A DNA stretch of 64,000 nucleotides, taken from the NCBI GenBank assembly GCA_011033025.1, contig WFMF01000079.1:529384-593383 (forward strand), in the 5' to 3' direction. Below are positions 1 to 12,763 of this stretch, piece after piece. Origin of the DNA: Beroe forskalii (taxonomy: Eukaryota > Ctenophora > Nuda > Beroida > Beroidae). How positions within the stretch are numbered: the stretch's first letter is position 1; each line of letters starts with the position of its first letter. Under the pieces are notes generated by a model, which worked only from the letters and a program-made list of their open reading frames with translations, searched no databases and was not told where the DNA came from. The translations under genes were made by a program, and so were the position numbers.

Positions 1-35
1 GTCACCACTACTCCACGAAACCGCTTATTAATTTA

Positions 36-1200
36 TTACATTAAATACGCCATGATAACGGATAAGATGACGTTATTCAGGTAGTCAGGTAATGTGCTGC
101 ATTTCAAACCTGGACGGTCTCTCATAGCATCGTATGCCTTATCAGCAGGGACTGCCACTTCGAAGAAGACAACTGATTGCTCCAGTCCCAGGTCCTGACA
201 GATGGCATCTCCAATGGCATGGGATAGATATGGCATCGGACACATTCGGTATACACTTCCCTGAAAGGATCTTCTTTAGGCACCCACAAAATCATTATCA
301 GTGGCATAGGGCTTGCCTCCGCACTCAGTGCACTGTTCGGCCGTTTTAAGTGAGGTGTTTTGCAGCGCTCAGTGCGTTGTATTGCTGCGTGCCTTCAGCC
401 TTGATAACGTGTTCTGAAATCTGAACATGACCGCCATTTGTACTTGCGTGATACCAATTCATCAGCAAAACACGATAACATATTGTGCAACGCAACTTGG
501 AAATGCTCAGATAATTCTTGCAGCACATGTGTTATATTTGGATTTTGGCGTGTCATGAATTGGCGGATTGCTCGGAATATTGACAGCCTATCAAGCGTGA
601 TTTCCTTCGTATGCGATACCAAATGTACTAATCAGATGGATGTAGCTAACATTACCATCGTCAGATAAAACCATTTAGTATCACACACACAAATGAGATC
701 GTTTAATAGGCAGTGGAGAGCAATCCGCAAGTTCCTGGAGGCCTGTAGTTCCCCACCTGTTTATGTGGCAAGGTCGCCATCAGAACGCCAGCAGTAGCTG
801 TCTTCCTGTCCGCAGTGTAGTTATCTCTAGCCGTGTCCAGCAGAGTGAAGCGAACTTCCTCAGGCTTTATTTGCAGGTTATCTGCAGGATGCTTCATTAT
901 AGATATTACAAATATGTGTGCAGACCGTTCGATTGAAAAAGGCCTCGATAAAGACGCACGAAATTGTGTGCTTTTGACGGAATTCATATAGAAAGTTGAA
1001 GCGCGCAGAGGATATCCGCGCGTCTTTATCAAGGCCTCTGTCAATCGAGCGGTCTGCACACATATGCGTTAGTAAGTTATCTGCGTGATACCTCCTGTAA
1101 ATCGCGAGCCCCTGTTGAAATCTTGCCCTGGTCGACAACGGTTTTATGAAATAGCAATAGACCATTTCGTGCACGATATTGTGCACATTAAACTTATTTT
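36..1200 (-). pseudogene. Decayed coding fragment, unrecognised
   Basis: Several short minus-strand open stretches in different frames look protein-like: one around 703-890 with the motif KPEEVRFTLLDTARD, one around 395-620, one around 346-440, and one around 36-245 ending in PDYLNNV. They are separated by stops and frame changes, and a 160 bp inverted-repeat insertion splits the stretch at about 900-1070. I do not recognise a family. It may be an old gene or transposon ORF, or chance open frames. Confidence 0.22.
911..1068. repeat. Foldback insertion with ~50 bp arms
   Basis: Positions 911-960 and 1018-1068 are imperfect reverse complements around a loop of about 57 bp; both arms include ATGTGTGCAGACCG and AAGGCCT. 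The insert is bracketed by similar sequences starting GTTATCTGC at about 871-886 and 1076-1090, which could be a diverged target duplication. It interrupts a protein-like minus-strand stretch. Confidence 0.5.
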
Positions 1201-1289
1201 AACCGCTGAAACCCCTTCAGGAGATGATACCATAACAATAGACAATCATTTCTATGCGCATTGGGCAAATAACATAAGCATGTAAACTT

Positions 1290-2470
1290 CGCACCAACAT
1301 GCTTCACAATGCTGTCCTATTGTTACACAATTCAAGAGGCTTTAAAGATAAAAAACTGGAATAACGCTAGCATTTACTTTTGAGTTATTGCCGCCTGAAA
1401 ACTTGAAGAGAGTTCGTAGGCTTACCTAATAGTGATGAAGCTTGAGTGGAGGAAAAAAGGGCTGCCATCAGGGCAGACCAATAGTAAAGATAAATAACCC
1501 TGGGACCAGTGAAACTAACTGCTTCACTGAAGACTGTCATGTCTAGCTATACAATAAAGTAATAATTGAATTGATGAACTGTTTAAGTATCACATTTATT
1601 CACCCAAACCATGTAATATGGACCATTTTGACCTGCTGCCTCTTGGATTTTTTAAAGTTTGTTATAACAATATATTTTGAATTCACTTGACGTCTGACGA
1701 ATCAAACCTTCAAGTTTTAAATCGCATCAACACGCAAGCAAAACATAAGTGTTATCAATTCAATCTGAAATAAATTTCAAGGGGTAGAATTTTGGATGAT
1801 CGTTTAACCGATCATTTCAAAAAATGAAAACCTTGACGTGATTCTTGTCGTCAAAAATATGTTTTTATAGTCCTCACTCCCACATTTTTTAAATTGAAGA
1901 GTCGCTCATGCAATTACATAAAGTACTCAAATACTTTTGTGATGGGTTTAACAAAAAAGCTCATTTAGTCTTGGCCAATGTTTATGAACATAAGATGTGA
2001 TTTGTTCCGCAAAAATCAAAATTTTATTGGTGCTAAATAATTGTGACCCAAATCAATTTGCCAAATTCTCGTTACTGACAAATTGCGATCCTTTGTTAAC
2101 TAGCTCGTCAAACATTTTTTCATGCTATTTGGAGTATTTTATGCGAATACCAGAATAACCGAATATTACATAATGTTCAAAACTGGACGCTGAGTTAATT
2201 TTGATTTTTTTTGCCTCTTTCATGAGCGGTAAAAATGAAATTTATGTTGGCGCTGAAATGAAATTTATATCAAATTAGTCTCACAAATCTTTTAAATTAA
2301 CTAATAAATTTTCCCCTAAAGTTCATCCACATAATCAACAACTGAAACTATCAAAGTTATGATTCGACGGCAATTCAGTCATGTATGATCATGACTGAGA
2401 AAACTTAAATCAACCTCTCTCTAAAATTCTAAAATTCTGAAAGTGAATAGATTTGTGAGTGGGTAAAACG
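1290..2470. other. AT-rich stretch, no gene seen
   Basis: No long open frame, splice-bounded exon, RNA gene or clear repeat was found here. It is AT-rich noncoding sequence between the decayed fragment and the LINE relic. Confidence 0.6.
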
Positions 2471-2812
2471 CGACAAAAATCAGCCACTGCATTCACAGTC
2501 CTTACTCTCGATAAAAACACCACGTCCCTTATCACATGAGACTTGTTGGGCTCCTCTGCGATCTTCTTTCGTAGTTCAGCCACCAGCTTCCGTTGCGCCT
2601 CTCTCTCTCTCCTTTGTCCGGTCTGGACACAGGAACACCCTCCTGAACCAGGCAGACTTCTTCAGAGCTTCAGCTCCGAGCTTTTCTTCAGTATCTGAAG
2701 GGCAGTTGCACCATTCCTCAGCTTTACTTTGACAGGTCTTGTCACCCCAGGTTTCGGTTTCCTAATCCTGCTCACGTCCAGTTTTGGACTTCTCACCGAG
2801 TTCATCAAACAC

Positions 2813-3177
2813 CCAGGATGTTAAATACGTGAAAAAATCGCCAAAAAGTACGACGTATTGACCTCTGAAGAAAAATACGCGTATTTTTCTCACAATACGT
2901 GGCTTAGAAATCTTATCACGGAGTCTGAATAGGGGTTGTTAAATACGTGAAAAAGTACGCGCGCATGCGCTACCAAGTACAATAAAACGATGGTATCGTA
3001 AACATTTAGAGTGCGCGCGCGACCTAAAATAGTGCTAAAATAGTGCGACAATAGTGCTTATGCGAAATTCAAGAAAAAATTTCAAAATTGAAGGAGAAAA
3101 AGTACGGCAGTTTCTGCCAAAAAATACGTATTGTATTTTTTACCGTATTTAAAAAAAATACGTATTTAACATCCTTG
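2813..3177. mobile_element. hAT-type MITE, 365 bp
   Basis: The ends are inverted repeats (CCAGGATGTTAAATACG on the left; the right end reads CAAGGATGTTAAATACG in reverse complement). An exact 8 bp target duplication TCAAACAC flanks it at 2805-2812 and 3178-3185. An 8 bp duplication with a CA(A/G)GG-like terminus is the hAT signature. It has no coding capacity. It sits inside the LINE ORF1 relic, so it is younger than that insertion. Confidence 0.8.
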
Positions 3178-3632
3178 TCAAACACTGCTCCCACCTTACT
3201 TCCCAAAACTTTGTTCTCCGGCTCCTCGAGTCCAAAAACTATCACGTTTTTCGCTCGATCTTCAACTTCCATCACGGTCTTAACGGCCTTATGTAGACAC
3301 GTTTGATAGGAGCCTGGTATCCTGAAACAGCTGCATTGTACGATTTAACCTCCTTCACAGACTCAGAAACATCCCTCATAGATTGCGTCGCTGCCTCCGA
3401 GATGATATCTTACCGATGTCATCCATTGAACTTTCCTGGTGACTAAGGAGTTGATCCTGCAACTCAACTGTCTTCTCCGTCAGTCCTAATTCATTGCACT
3501 TCAGACCCCTAATCAGGTTGTTCTGCTTCTTGATGATGCTCCACGCCTCGGTAATGAGTTTCACAGCCACGTCTTTCTTCTCTCGGTTTGGGTAGCTCTT
3601 CAACAGAGACTTAACGTATTCATCAGCCGTGT

Positions 3633-4080
3633 CGTAGAGTGTGCACACTCGCTATCTTCACTCCTCCGTAGAGTGTGCACACTCGCTCTCTTCACTCCTC
3701 CGTAGAGTGTGCACACTCGCTCTCTTCACTCCTCCGTACAGAGTGTACATCGCTCTCTTCACTCCTCCGTAGAGTGTGCACACTCGCTCTCTTCACTCCG
3801 AGTGCACACTCGCTCTCTTCTCCTCCGTAGCTACTCCTCCGTAGAGTGTGCACACTCGCTCTCTTCACTCCTCCGTAGAGTGTGCACACTCGCTCTCTTC
3901 ACTCCTCCGTAGAGTGTGCACACTCGCTCTCTTCACTCCTCCGTAGAGTGTGCACACTAGCTCTCTTCACTCCTCCGTAGAGTGTGCACTCCCGCTCTCT
4001 TCACTCCTCCGTAGAGTGTGCACACTCGCTCTCTTCACTCCTCCGTAGAGTGTGCACACTCGCTCTCTTCACTCCTCCGA
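3633..4080. repeat. 34 bp minisatellite, ~13 units
   Basis: Tandem copies of a 34 bp unit (core GAGTGTGCACACTCGC followed by TCTCTTCACTCCTCCG). A few units in the middle (3735-3840) are shortened or rearranged. The unit has an internal GAGTGTGCACACTC palindrome. The array lies inside the N-terminal part of the LINE ORF1 relic. Because 34 is not a multiple of three, each unit shifts the reading frame. Confidence 0.92.
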
Positions 4081-4139
4081 TCCACTGCAGAAGCTTCACC
4101 CGCGTCGTAGGGCCCGGGACGTTGATCATCACCCATTGT

Positions 4140-4730
4140 ACAAGTTGAAAGGCAACTTGTATAATCGAAATAGCAAACTCAACAAGCAGTGATAGGCGGC
4201 TAATTTAGCCTATTTAATGTATTTAGCAACGTTCAGGGTGCGCCAAAAGTCTTGTCCCCTTTTACTTTTTGATTATTCGAAAAATACAGCAGATATTTCG
4301 ATTCTGTATAAACTTTCTTTAAATGTAAGCAAAGAATGGCGGATTCTGAGATTTATAGGTTACTATGACGTCCCTACCAACCACACGAGTTCCCATGGCA
4401 ACCGACCTAAAAATTGAAGATTTTTTGACATTTTTACATATAGATCTAGACCACATTTTCTCTTTTGATTGGTCATCATACAGGATAGATACTTCGATTC
4501 TGTCAAAAAAGCCTATAGAGGGAGAATTGTTCCAACTATTCATTGTAATGGATTACCACAAGTTGTACCAAATTCCTTAAGTACAATACACCTTATTACC
4601 CCTTGTTCGTAAGAGCTACTCAATGTTTTATTGTTCTGTTACATGTGCTACGGTGTGCCCACTTGCTGTAGTGTTTGGATACAACATTGTTTGTAATAGA
4701 ATACTAGTGTTTAGCAGCAGCAGCAGAATT
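4140..4730. other. Intergenic, nothing recognised
   Basis: No supported gene. Short open frames at 4217-4580 lack recognisable motifs and run on both strands. Confidence 0.5.
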
Positions 4731-4739
4731 ACAGATGTT

Positions 4740-4885
4740 GGAAATGTGTATACTGTTTCCACACTACACAATGTTTTCACACACTATGCACTATGCAGTG
4801 TATATTGTACACGCTATGCTTTCAGTGTATATACAGTATACACACTATGTAATGTACCTTTCAGTGTATATACGCATTATGCAAC
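4740..4885. repeat. TATATACACACTATG-type repeats (array 1)
   Basis: Degenerate tandem copies of a roughly 30 bp unit combining TGTATATACACACTATG and AATGTACCTTTCAG. Each unit ends in a pyrimidine-rich run plus CAG, which resembles a 3' splice site. The same unit recurs at 5378-5415 and 6908-7078, and at the matching place in the right arm. Confidence 0.7.
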
Positions 4886-5229
4886 TTCTAAGGAGGTTTA
4901 CGCAGTGCTCCTTTTTACCCATTATGCACGCTAAAACAGTCACACTTTTTAAAAAGTGCAACTACAGTGCCTAAAAGTGGAACTACAGTTGATAATAAAA
5001 CCATTTTGGCATTGAACTCTGGTGTTTCTCAAAACGTGACCTTACTATAGGAGGGAGAGGTGTTAGAAATGAACACTGGGGTGACAGACCGCAGATTTCA
5101 CACTGAAGGATACAGTAGCTGCACTTTTTACAATAGCTCAAATACTAGACAAGCCAATAACACTACATATTCTCATATTCTTGCTTGAATTATACATAAT
5201 TACGAAATATATACCTTCATGTATTGTCG

Positions 5230-5392
5230 TTGCATAATTCGGTTTTGTAACTCGCAAAAACTGCAAACCTTCCATTAAAACCTCGGCCTTCGGCCTCGGT
5301 CTTAATGTGTTATTATGCCCTCGCGCTTCGCGCTCGGTGCATAATATCGCGGTTTGCAATTTTTGCTAGTTACAAAACCTCTCATTATGCAA
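5230..5392. repeat. Small foldback element with GGCC-rich stem
   Basis: Left arm (from TTGCATAATTCGGTTTTGTA) and right arm (ending GTTACAAAACCTCTCATTATGCAA) are inverted repeats of about 40 bp. The interior holds a nested hairpin (CCTCGGCCTTCGGCCTCGG) and a second one around CTCGCGCTTCGCGCTCGG. This is consistent with a small non-autonomous foldback element. I could not define a target duplication. Confidence 0.6.
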
Positions 5393-5914
5393 TGTTCCTT
5401 TCAGTGTATATACACTAGACCCTCTCAGATTAGGGCCGAAATCAACTTTTTTGGGGTAATCCACTTGGGGGTATCTAATTATCCCCCATTTGCCTTAAAA
5501 AGAGGCGTGACAACTTTATTTATGGTCAAATTTCACGTTTGAACCGGACACACCCTTTTTCCAGCTGAAAGAGCATTGGAATTTACGCAAACAAAAAGAT
5601 ATTAAAATTTTTGGGACGGACAAAAAGTTCTGGAGTCTTTATATGGCCACTATCGTTTTGCCCACTCTAGAGAATGGCATAGAAGAAGAAATTAAGTGAA
5701 AACATTGTTCAGAAGCCGAGTTATGATGCTTTTAAGTTGCCAATTGAACGTGATATGTTGTATGTGATAATAACTTTGCCGTGGAGGAATCGTAAAATCG
5801 ACTTAAGTCACGATTTATCCACTATTTTTCACCCATCCCATTTCTGGAGCCCCAAAAACATGTTATCTTTAATGGGGAGGATATAAAACTACAAGAAACC
5901 CAGTCAGGTCATTA

Positions 5915-6190
5915 TTGCATTCCCATATGCAACAAAAGGAAATTAATGTCAAATGCGATATACTCCAATCCAAGACCACATCTTGTTCTGACCTTAAGAG
6001 AAGAAACTGTTCTAGGTGTAAATTACTTTGTTCTAGGCAAAGTAAGAAAATCAAGAGAGTTTGCAAAAGTACTCTAGCAGCTGAAAGTTTGGCCATGATA
6101 GAAGCAATTAAGTCTGGTGAAATTGCTTTAGCCCAAATGAAAGAAATACTTGGAAGCCTGACCATAAAATGTGTTTGTTTCACAGACTAT
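5915..6190 (+). pseudogene. Retroelement RNase H-like relic
   Basis: The frame contains KIKRVCKSTLAAESLAMIEA, then about 25 residues later CFTDYK. This matches the RNase H region of copia-like and related Pol proteins, where an STLAAE-A-like helix is followed by an aspartate-containing YTDNKS-type strand. The frame has no start or catalytic N-terminus and is cut off inside the TDYK motif by the MITE beginning at 6193. The family call rests on these motifs only. Confidence 0.4.
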
Positions 6191-6192
6191 AA

Positions 6193-6787
6193 GGGGGTGC
6201 ACACACGTGGCTTATAAGCCATGGACTATAAGCCATGGCTTATAAGCTACGTGTGTGCTGTCGATAACTTACCCATGGACTATTATCCATACGTGTGTCT
6301 TGGGTGAAAGTATCGACTACACTCTATAAAAGTGTGGAGATTAGTCCATGAAAAATAGTCGGTCTTAAATGTGGTATTACAATGCACATGGCTTGTAAGC
6401 CACGTGTGTCTTGTAGACTATAGTCGACACTGTACATAATTCCGAGAAAAGTTGTATTCATTAACGCTAGCCAATCAGAACGCTTTATTACGCGTGTCAT
6501 TAACCAATCAAAAGCAAGAAAATTGATAGGGGTTATGTTTCCGATAATTCATGTGCTGTGTCACGATCAGAGCATCCGAGAGTATCATGTCAAATTCCGT
6601 CAATCAATTTCTACTCTGGGACTCAGAAGAAACTGCTTTCGATGTTTTGTTACGATAACGTGTGTTGACAATAGTCTACTAGACACGCGTAGGATTCGTG
6701 GCTTATACTCCACGTCGTGTGTCTTCACCCCAAAACTCGGCGTAGAGTATAGTCGACATGGCTTATAATCCACGTGTGTGCAGCCCC
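6193..6787. mobile_element. Harbinger-like MITE, 595 bp
   Basis: The terminal inverted repeats start GGGGGTGCACACACGTGG (left) and GGGGCTGCACACACGTGG (right, reversed). A TAA target duplication lies at 6190-6192 and 6788-6790, fitting the 3 bp TWA preference of PIF/Harbinger elements. The interior repeats CACGTG and TATAAGCC/TATAATCC motifs in both orientations, including a dense palindrome at 6205-6250. The right arm holds the same insertion (63754 to the window edge), so it predates the divergence of the arms. Confidence 0.75.
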
Positions 6788-6907
6788 TAAGCCCCTTGGC
6801 TTTCCTGGGGAACCTCTTCTTTAAACTTTTTTAAAATTATTTTCTTATTTCTTTTTAAAAACTAAATAGAGATGAGATTGTGAACTTCGATTTCAATCTA
6901 TATTCAA

Positions 6908-7078
6908 TTTTTATATATACACACTATGTAATGTACCTTTCAGTTTATATACACACTATGCAGTGTACTTTTCAGTGTATAAACATACACACTATGTAAT
7001 GTACTTTTCAGTGTATATACACTATACAATGTACCTTTCAGTATATACACATAATACAATGTACCTTTCAGTGTACAG
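6908..7078. repeat. Acceptor-like tandem repeats before exon (array 2)
   Basis: About six units of the ACACTATG(C/T)AATGTACCTTTCAGTGTATAT family end directly at the AG that precedes the SLC35E2-like exon at 7079. Units repeatedly offer CCTTTCAG or TTTTCAG sequences. The right arm has only about two units at this site (63570-63630). Confidence 0.75.
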
Positions 7079-9215
<2,137 letters not shown>

Positions 9216-9879
9216 AATTATTTAACTTAGAGTTAGACTGAAATTAGAAATATTGTGATGTGATTCAGATATAATCAGAATTTTTATGAATTTGAAAAAT
9301 CTATGAAGGGGTTGGTATTTGTTTAGTAAGTTACAATTGACTGAAATGTGATCAATTTATGGGTTATCAATAGCGGTACTGATTTCATATTTACATATTT
9401 AAACTTTTTGATTTCTGTCGCATGTAATAATTATGCTTTAATGTTTATATTCGATCAAATTTTAATTCGAATATTACCTTTTAATTATTATCACATTTAA
9501 ATTCAAATGTTTCTTCCCTACACCGTTGCTATTAGGCTAGACATTTAGTTAGAAGTTAGTAGTTAGTAATGTTTGATGAGATAGAGTGAGCTTCAGTCAT
9601 GATTGAGGTCATCGCTCACCCCATTTTATTGTGTTATTTTGTCATTAAATTCAGTATTATGCCCGTACTTATAATATTACGAATTAAATTCGTTTTATCC
9701 TTTTGTCCTGAGGGAAGAGGCAAATACATTATTTTTGCATTTGAAATGTAAATGTATGACCTGATTTTATAAAGGAGTAATCAAAAACTGCTATTTAATT
9801 TCTCATTTCCTTATGAATTTTCTACAGTTATTTCCATCAAATACATTCAACTCGAAATACTCGCATCGTCTTTAACACG
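9216..9879. promoter_or_regulatory. Intergenic, TATA-like box before Ly6 gene
   Basis: AT-rich spacer between the SLC35E2-like stop and the Ly6 start. ATTTTATAAAGG at about 9765-9776 is a plausible TATA box roughly 110 bp upstream of the ATG, and it is conserved in the right arm. No other feature was identified. Confidence 0.4.
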
Positions 9880-11460
9880 ATGATTCGTATCATGCTGTTT
9901 GCTCTGCTCAGTGTTCTGATTCTGCCCGCGGACTCCATCCAATGCCAGCAATGCACCCTTGTAACAAACAGCACTGACGGGGTGGTGGCCGCAGAACCAG
10001 CCACAGAGACCAGCTGCGTTACAGCCACCTGTAGTGGCGCCACAAAGTGTGCTTACGGTTACGCTGACTTCACCTACAACAAGACCACCGACTCAATGAC
10101 AGAGGTGATAGAAGTCAATGTGCAATACTTCAAAGGCTGCAAGGACTCTCAGTTTGACAGCTGTGGGGCAATGAAAGATGCTATTCTAAGCGACGCTGGA
10201 GCAAGCACCAGTGAAATTGCAGCTAGTGTAGTAAAAGATTGTGATATAAAGGAATGTGCTACAGACAACTGCAACGACATTGTACCCGCAGTATTCAACC
10301 CATCCGGGTCCTTCCAACGAATCCAGTGTTACTCCTGCGAGCGCACAACCATGGGTGGAGATGTGGAAGGAATGAACGCAAACCACGTGTGTAACGCCAC
10401 GAACATCGTGACATGCCCTCTCGGCGTAACGCACTGCACGGCGGGCAACTCAGCGAGCAAAATCCAACACGTGCCGTACGTAACGGAATACAGGAAGGGG
10501 TGCGACGGTGCTCTGTTTTCAAACTGCGATTCTGTGTGCAAGTTCCTGGAATCAATGAACGCAGTTCCCGAAACCTGCGCCGTACACAAGTGCCAGGGTA
10601 ACTTGTGCAACATCCAAACTGCGGAGCAAACAGCGCAGTTGGTGAACTCCTCCTCGATTATATGTCAGGATTGCAGACTCACAACGACTAGCACTGACGG
10701 AGTGGTGTCAAGCAACCCATCAGTGGATAGTAACTGCGTTACTAGGACATGTGACACAGAGTGTGCTTATGGATACGCTACTTTCCGTTACAACAAAACT
10801 AACAGCGGCGTTGACTTTATGGGAATGTCCTCATCAAATTACGAGGAAATTGTCACGACAGTGCAATACTTCAAAGGCTGCAAGGACTCTAAGTTTGAGA
10901 GCTGCGAGGCAATGAAGGATGCCATGGCAAGTGACAGTGGGGTAAGCGCTGGTCAAATTGAGTCGTCTGAGGTTGAGGAATGTGTGATCAGAACGTGTGA
11001 CACAGATTACTGTAACGACCTCGCACCCACGTTCATCAACCCTTCCGGGTCCTTTGAACCCATCCAGTGTTACGCCTGCGAGCGCACCACCCAGGGAGGA
11101 GTGGAACCGGAAGACAACACTAACCAGGAGTGTAACGCAACCAACACCGTAACATGCCCCCTCGGAGTAACTCATTGCACGGCCGGTTACATCCACTCCA
11201 CTTTCATGGGCGTGTCTTCCGCTATAGAGTACAGGAAAACGTGTGACGGAAATTCGTTTTCGGACTGCAGCTCCCTCTCCAAGTCTCTGGAAGAAATGAG
11301 CGCCATGCCCGAGAAATGTGCCATTCGGAAATGCCAAGGAAATTTGTGTAATACTCAAACAGCTTTAGAGATCACTCAGCTTGAGGGTTCGTTCGGTTAT
11401 AAGCCAAAAGTAGATTTTTTGGTGCTGCTGGCAATTCTTGTGGCTCCCTTGCAGTGGTAA
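9880..11460 (+). CDS. Four-domain Ly6/uPAR-like GPI protein (left)
   Basis: Intronless 526-codon ORF. Residues 1-19 form a signal peptide. Four cysteine-rich domains follow at about 20-133, 148-246, 260-380 and 395-493, each opening with a C-x-x-C pair and ending with a C-x4-CN motif (DNCND, GNLCN, DYCND, GNLCN), the hallmark of Ly6/uPAR three-finger folds. Domains 1 and 3 resemble each other, as do 2 and 4, so a two-domain unit was duplicated. The hydrophobic tail (about 512-526) after a small-residue region suggests GPI anchoring. N-glycosylation sequons such as NKT and NAT are present. The likely role is an extracellular surface protein; no ligand can be inferred. AATAAA signals lie near 11616 and 11651. 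Confidence 0.85.
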   Translation: MIRIMLFALLSVLILPADSIQCQQCTLVTNSTDGVVAAEPATETSCVTATCSGATKCAYGYADFTYNKTTDSMTEVIEVNVQYFKGCKDSQFDSCGAMKDAILSDAGASTSEIAASVVKDCDIKECATDNCNDIVPAVFNPSGSFQRIQCYSCERTTMGGDVEGMNANHVCNATNIVTCPLGVTHCTAGNSASKIQHVPYVTEYRKGCDGALFSNCDSVCKFLESMNAVPETCAVHKCQGNLCNIQTAEQTAQLVNSSSIICQDCRLTTTSTDGVVSSNPSVDSNCVTRTCDTECAYGYATFRYNKTNSGVDFMGMSSSNYEEIVTTVQYFKGCKDSKFESCEAMKDAMASDSGVSAGQIESSEVEECVIRTCDTDYCNDLAPTFINPSGSFEPIQCYACERTTQGGVEPEDNTNQECNATNTVTCPLGVTHCTAGYIHSTFMGVSSAIEYRKTCDGNSFSDCSSLSKSLEEMSAMPEKCAIRKCQGNLCNTQTALEITQLEGSFGYKPKVDFLVLLAILVAPLQW

Positions 11461-11919
11461 TGACAGAAATGTGTAAAAAGAGTAATATTTGTTTTGACAG
11501 GTCTGAGTACAAAGATACTCTTTTTGTTAGTGTTTGTAAATCATTATTTTTTATTCAATTATGACGTGAAATTTAAATTAACAGTTGATTCATCCGTTTT
11601 AATGCGAAGCAAGAAAATAAATCTGACTTAATGCAATTCAAATAACCAATAATAAAATTATCCACATCATATTTCTTGCGTAGTTCAGATCAAAAATAGA
11701 CTTTCATTTTAGCCAAACAATAGCCTGTTGAATAAATAATTTAACGTAACCTGCCAAGTCACCAGAATCAGATTTGATTTTCAAGTATCGACGTTTATTT
11801 TAAGATGAGCATAATTTACAAATTTAACGTAAAAATAGTAACAAAAAGGTCAATTGAATGAATTTCGAATCCCACACAGTTTTATTCGCTGATAATTTAA
11901 ATCGTTCATACTCATACAT

Positions 11920-12755
11920 TAGGGTGCTTCAGATTTGGCCGATTTTAGGTTTTTTCGAGATAATTATGATGGTGGTATGTTTTTTGCCTCATCTCTTCCT
12001 AAAAATGACAGTGGGATGAATTTTTCCAGATAACATTGAAATTTCACGGTCGCACCTGCCACACTCCACAGGGCGTTTTAACACATGTTTTTGCCTGTGG
12101 AATTCGAGGTGAAGCTATACTGCCACAAACTTTCAAGTTAGCGTCTTTTACCAGCGTGTTCTACGGCCCAGAAAACCAGAATGGGGATCGAAAAAATTTG
12201 TTTGGACTCAATTCAGGGGCGTAAATTCAAATTTCAGATTTTGGTCACGTGACATGTCACGTGATCTCATAATTCGGGAAATAGGCTTTTAAAAGCCCGA
12301 AAAGGCCACCTTTTGTACACATTCCAGTCCGAAGGGTCAAAATGTATCATCGGAAGCACCTGTGATTGAAAAGATGTAAAAATTGCCTATAATTTGTGCT
12401 TAGGGGACAGAAATGCATCATGGTCACGTGACTTTTGCCACAAATCACCCAAAATCATGCTAATTAATTTCATTTTGAGCTCAAGCGAGATTTTTTGATC
12501 ACCATAAGGGTTTGCTGGGACGTAGATCACGCTGGTGTGGTGGAAAAAGCTCTAAATCAAAAGATTGCAACGATAGAGCATCACCTCAAATTTCACAGGC
12601 AGAAACGTGTGTTAAAACGCCCTATGTCAGGTGCGACCGTAAAATTTCAATTTTATCCCCAAAAATTTATACAACAGTCATTTTTAGGACCAGATGAGGC
12701 AAAAAACATTCCGCCAACAGGTATTTGGAAAATCGACCAAATCTGAAGCACCCTA
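11920..12755. mobile_element. hAT-type foldback element, left arm only
   Basis: An 836 bp insertion with 27 bp TIRs (starting TAGGGTGCTTCAGATTTGG at both ends, one mismatch over 27) and an exact 8 bp target duplication TCATACAT at 11912-11919 and 12756-12763. Inverted similarity extends about 200 bp inward from each end (for example the GGTCGCACCTG blocks near 12050 and 12635). It has no transposase; the short ORFs inside are not coding-like. The right arm has the empty target near 57590-57605. The 8 bp duplication and TIR indicate a non-autonomous hAT-superfamily element. Confidence 0.9.
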
Positions 12756-12763
12756 TCATACAT

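Larger units (their letters stand above)
2480..4135 (-). pseudogene. LINE ORF1-type relic, split and expanded
   Basis: On the minus strand a start codon near 4135 opens a short frame (MGDDQRPG) that runs into a 34 bp minisatellite. On the far side the frame resumes at 3630-3380 with a helical stretch, then at 3275-3178 with VEDRAKNVIVFGLEEPEN. After a 365 bp MITE it continues at about 2780-2480 with PVKVKLRNGATALQILKK and then a lysine-rich segment ending near HVIRDVVF. This order (coiled-coil-like region, RxxNVIVFGLEE, RPV+VKLRN, DRTxEE, H-IRDG-like end) is typical of ORF1 or gag-like proteins of CR1/Jockey-type LINEs. Frameshifts and two insertions make it non-functional. The endonuclease/RT part was not found. 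Confidence 0.6.

Noticed and set aside
3633-4080. CRISPR-like array
   Set aside because: Units are contiguous 34 bp minisatellite repeats without unique spacers, in a eukaryotic LINE relic.
10186-10613. Open frames antisense to the Ly6 gene (also 10834-11358, 58362-58724 and 58945-59372)
   Set aside because: They are shadows of the cysteine-rich coding strand and follow its codon structure.
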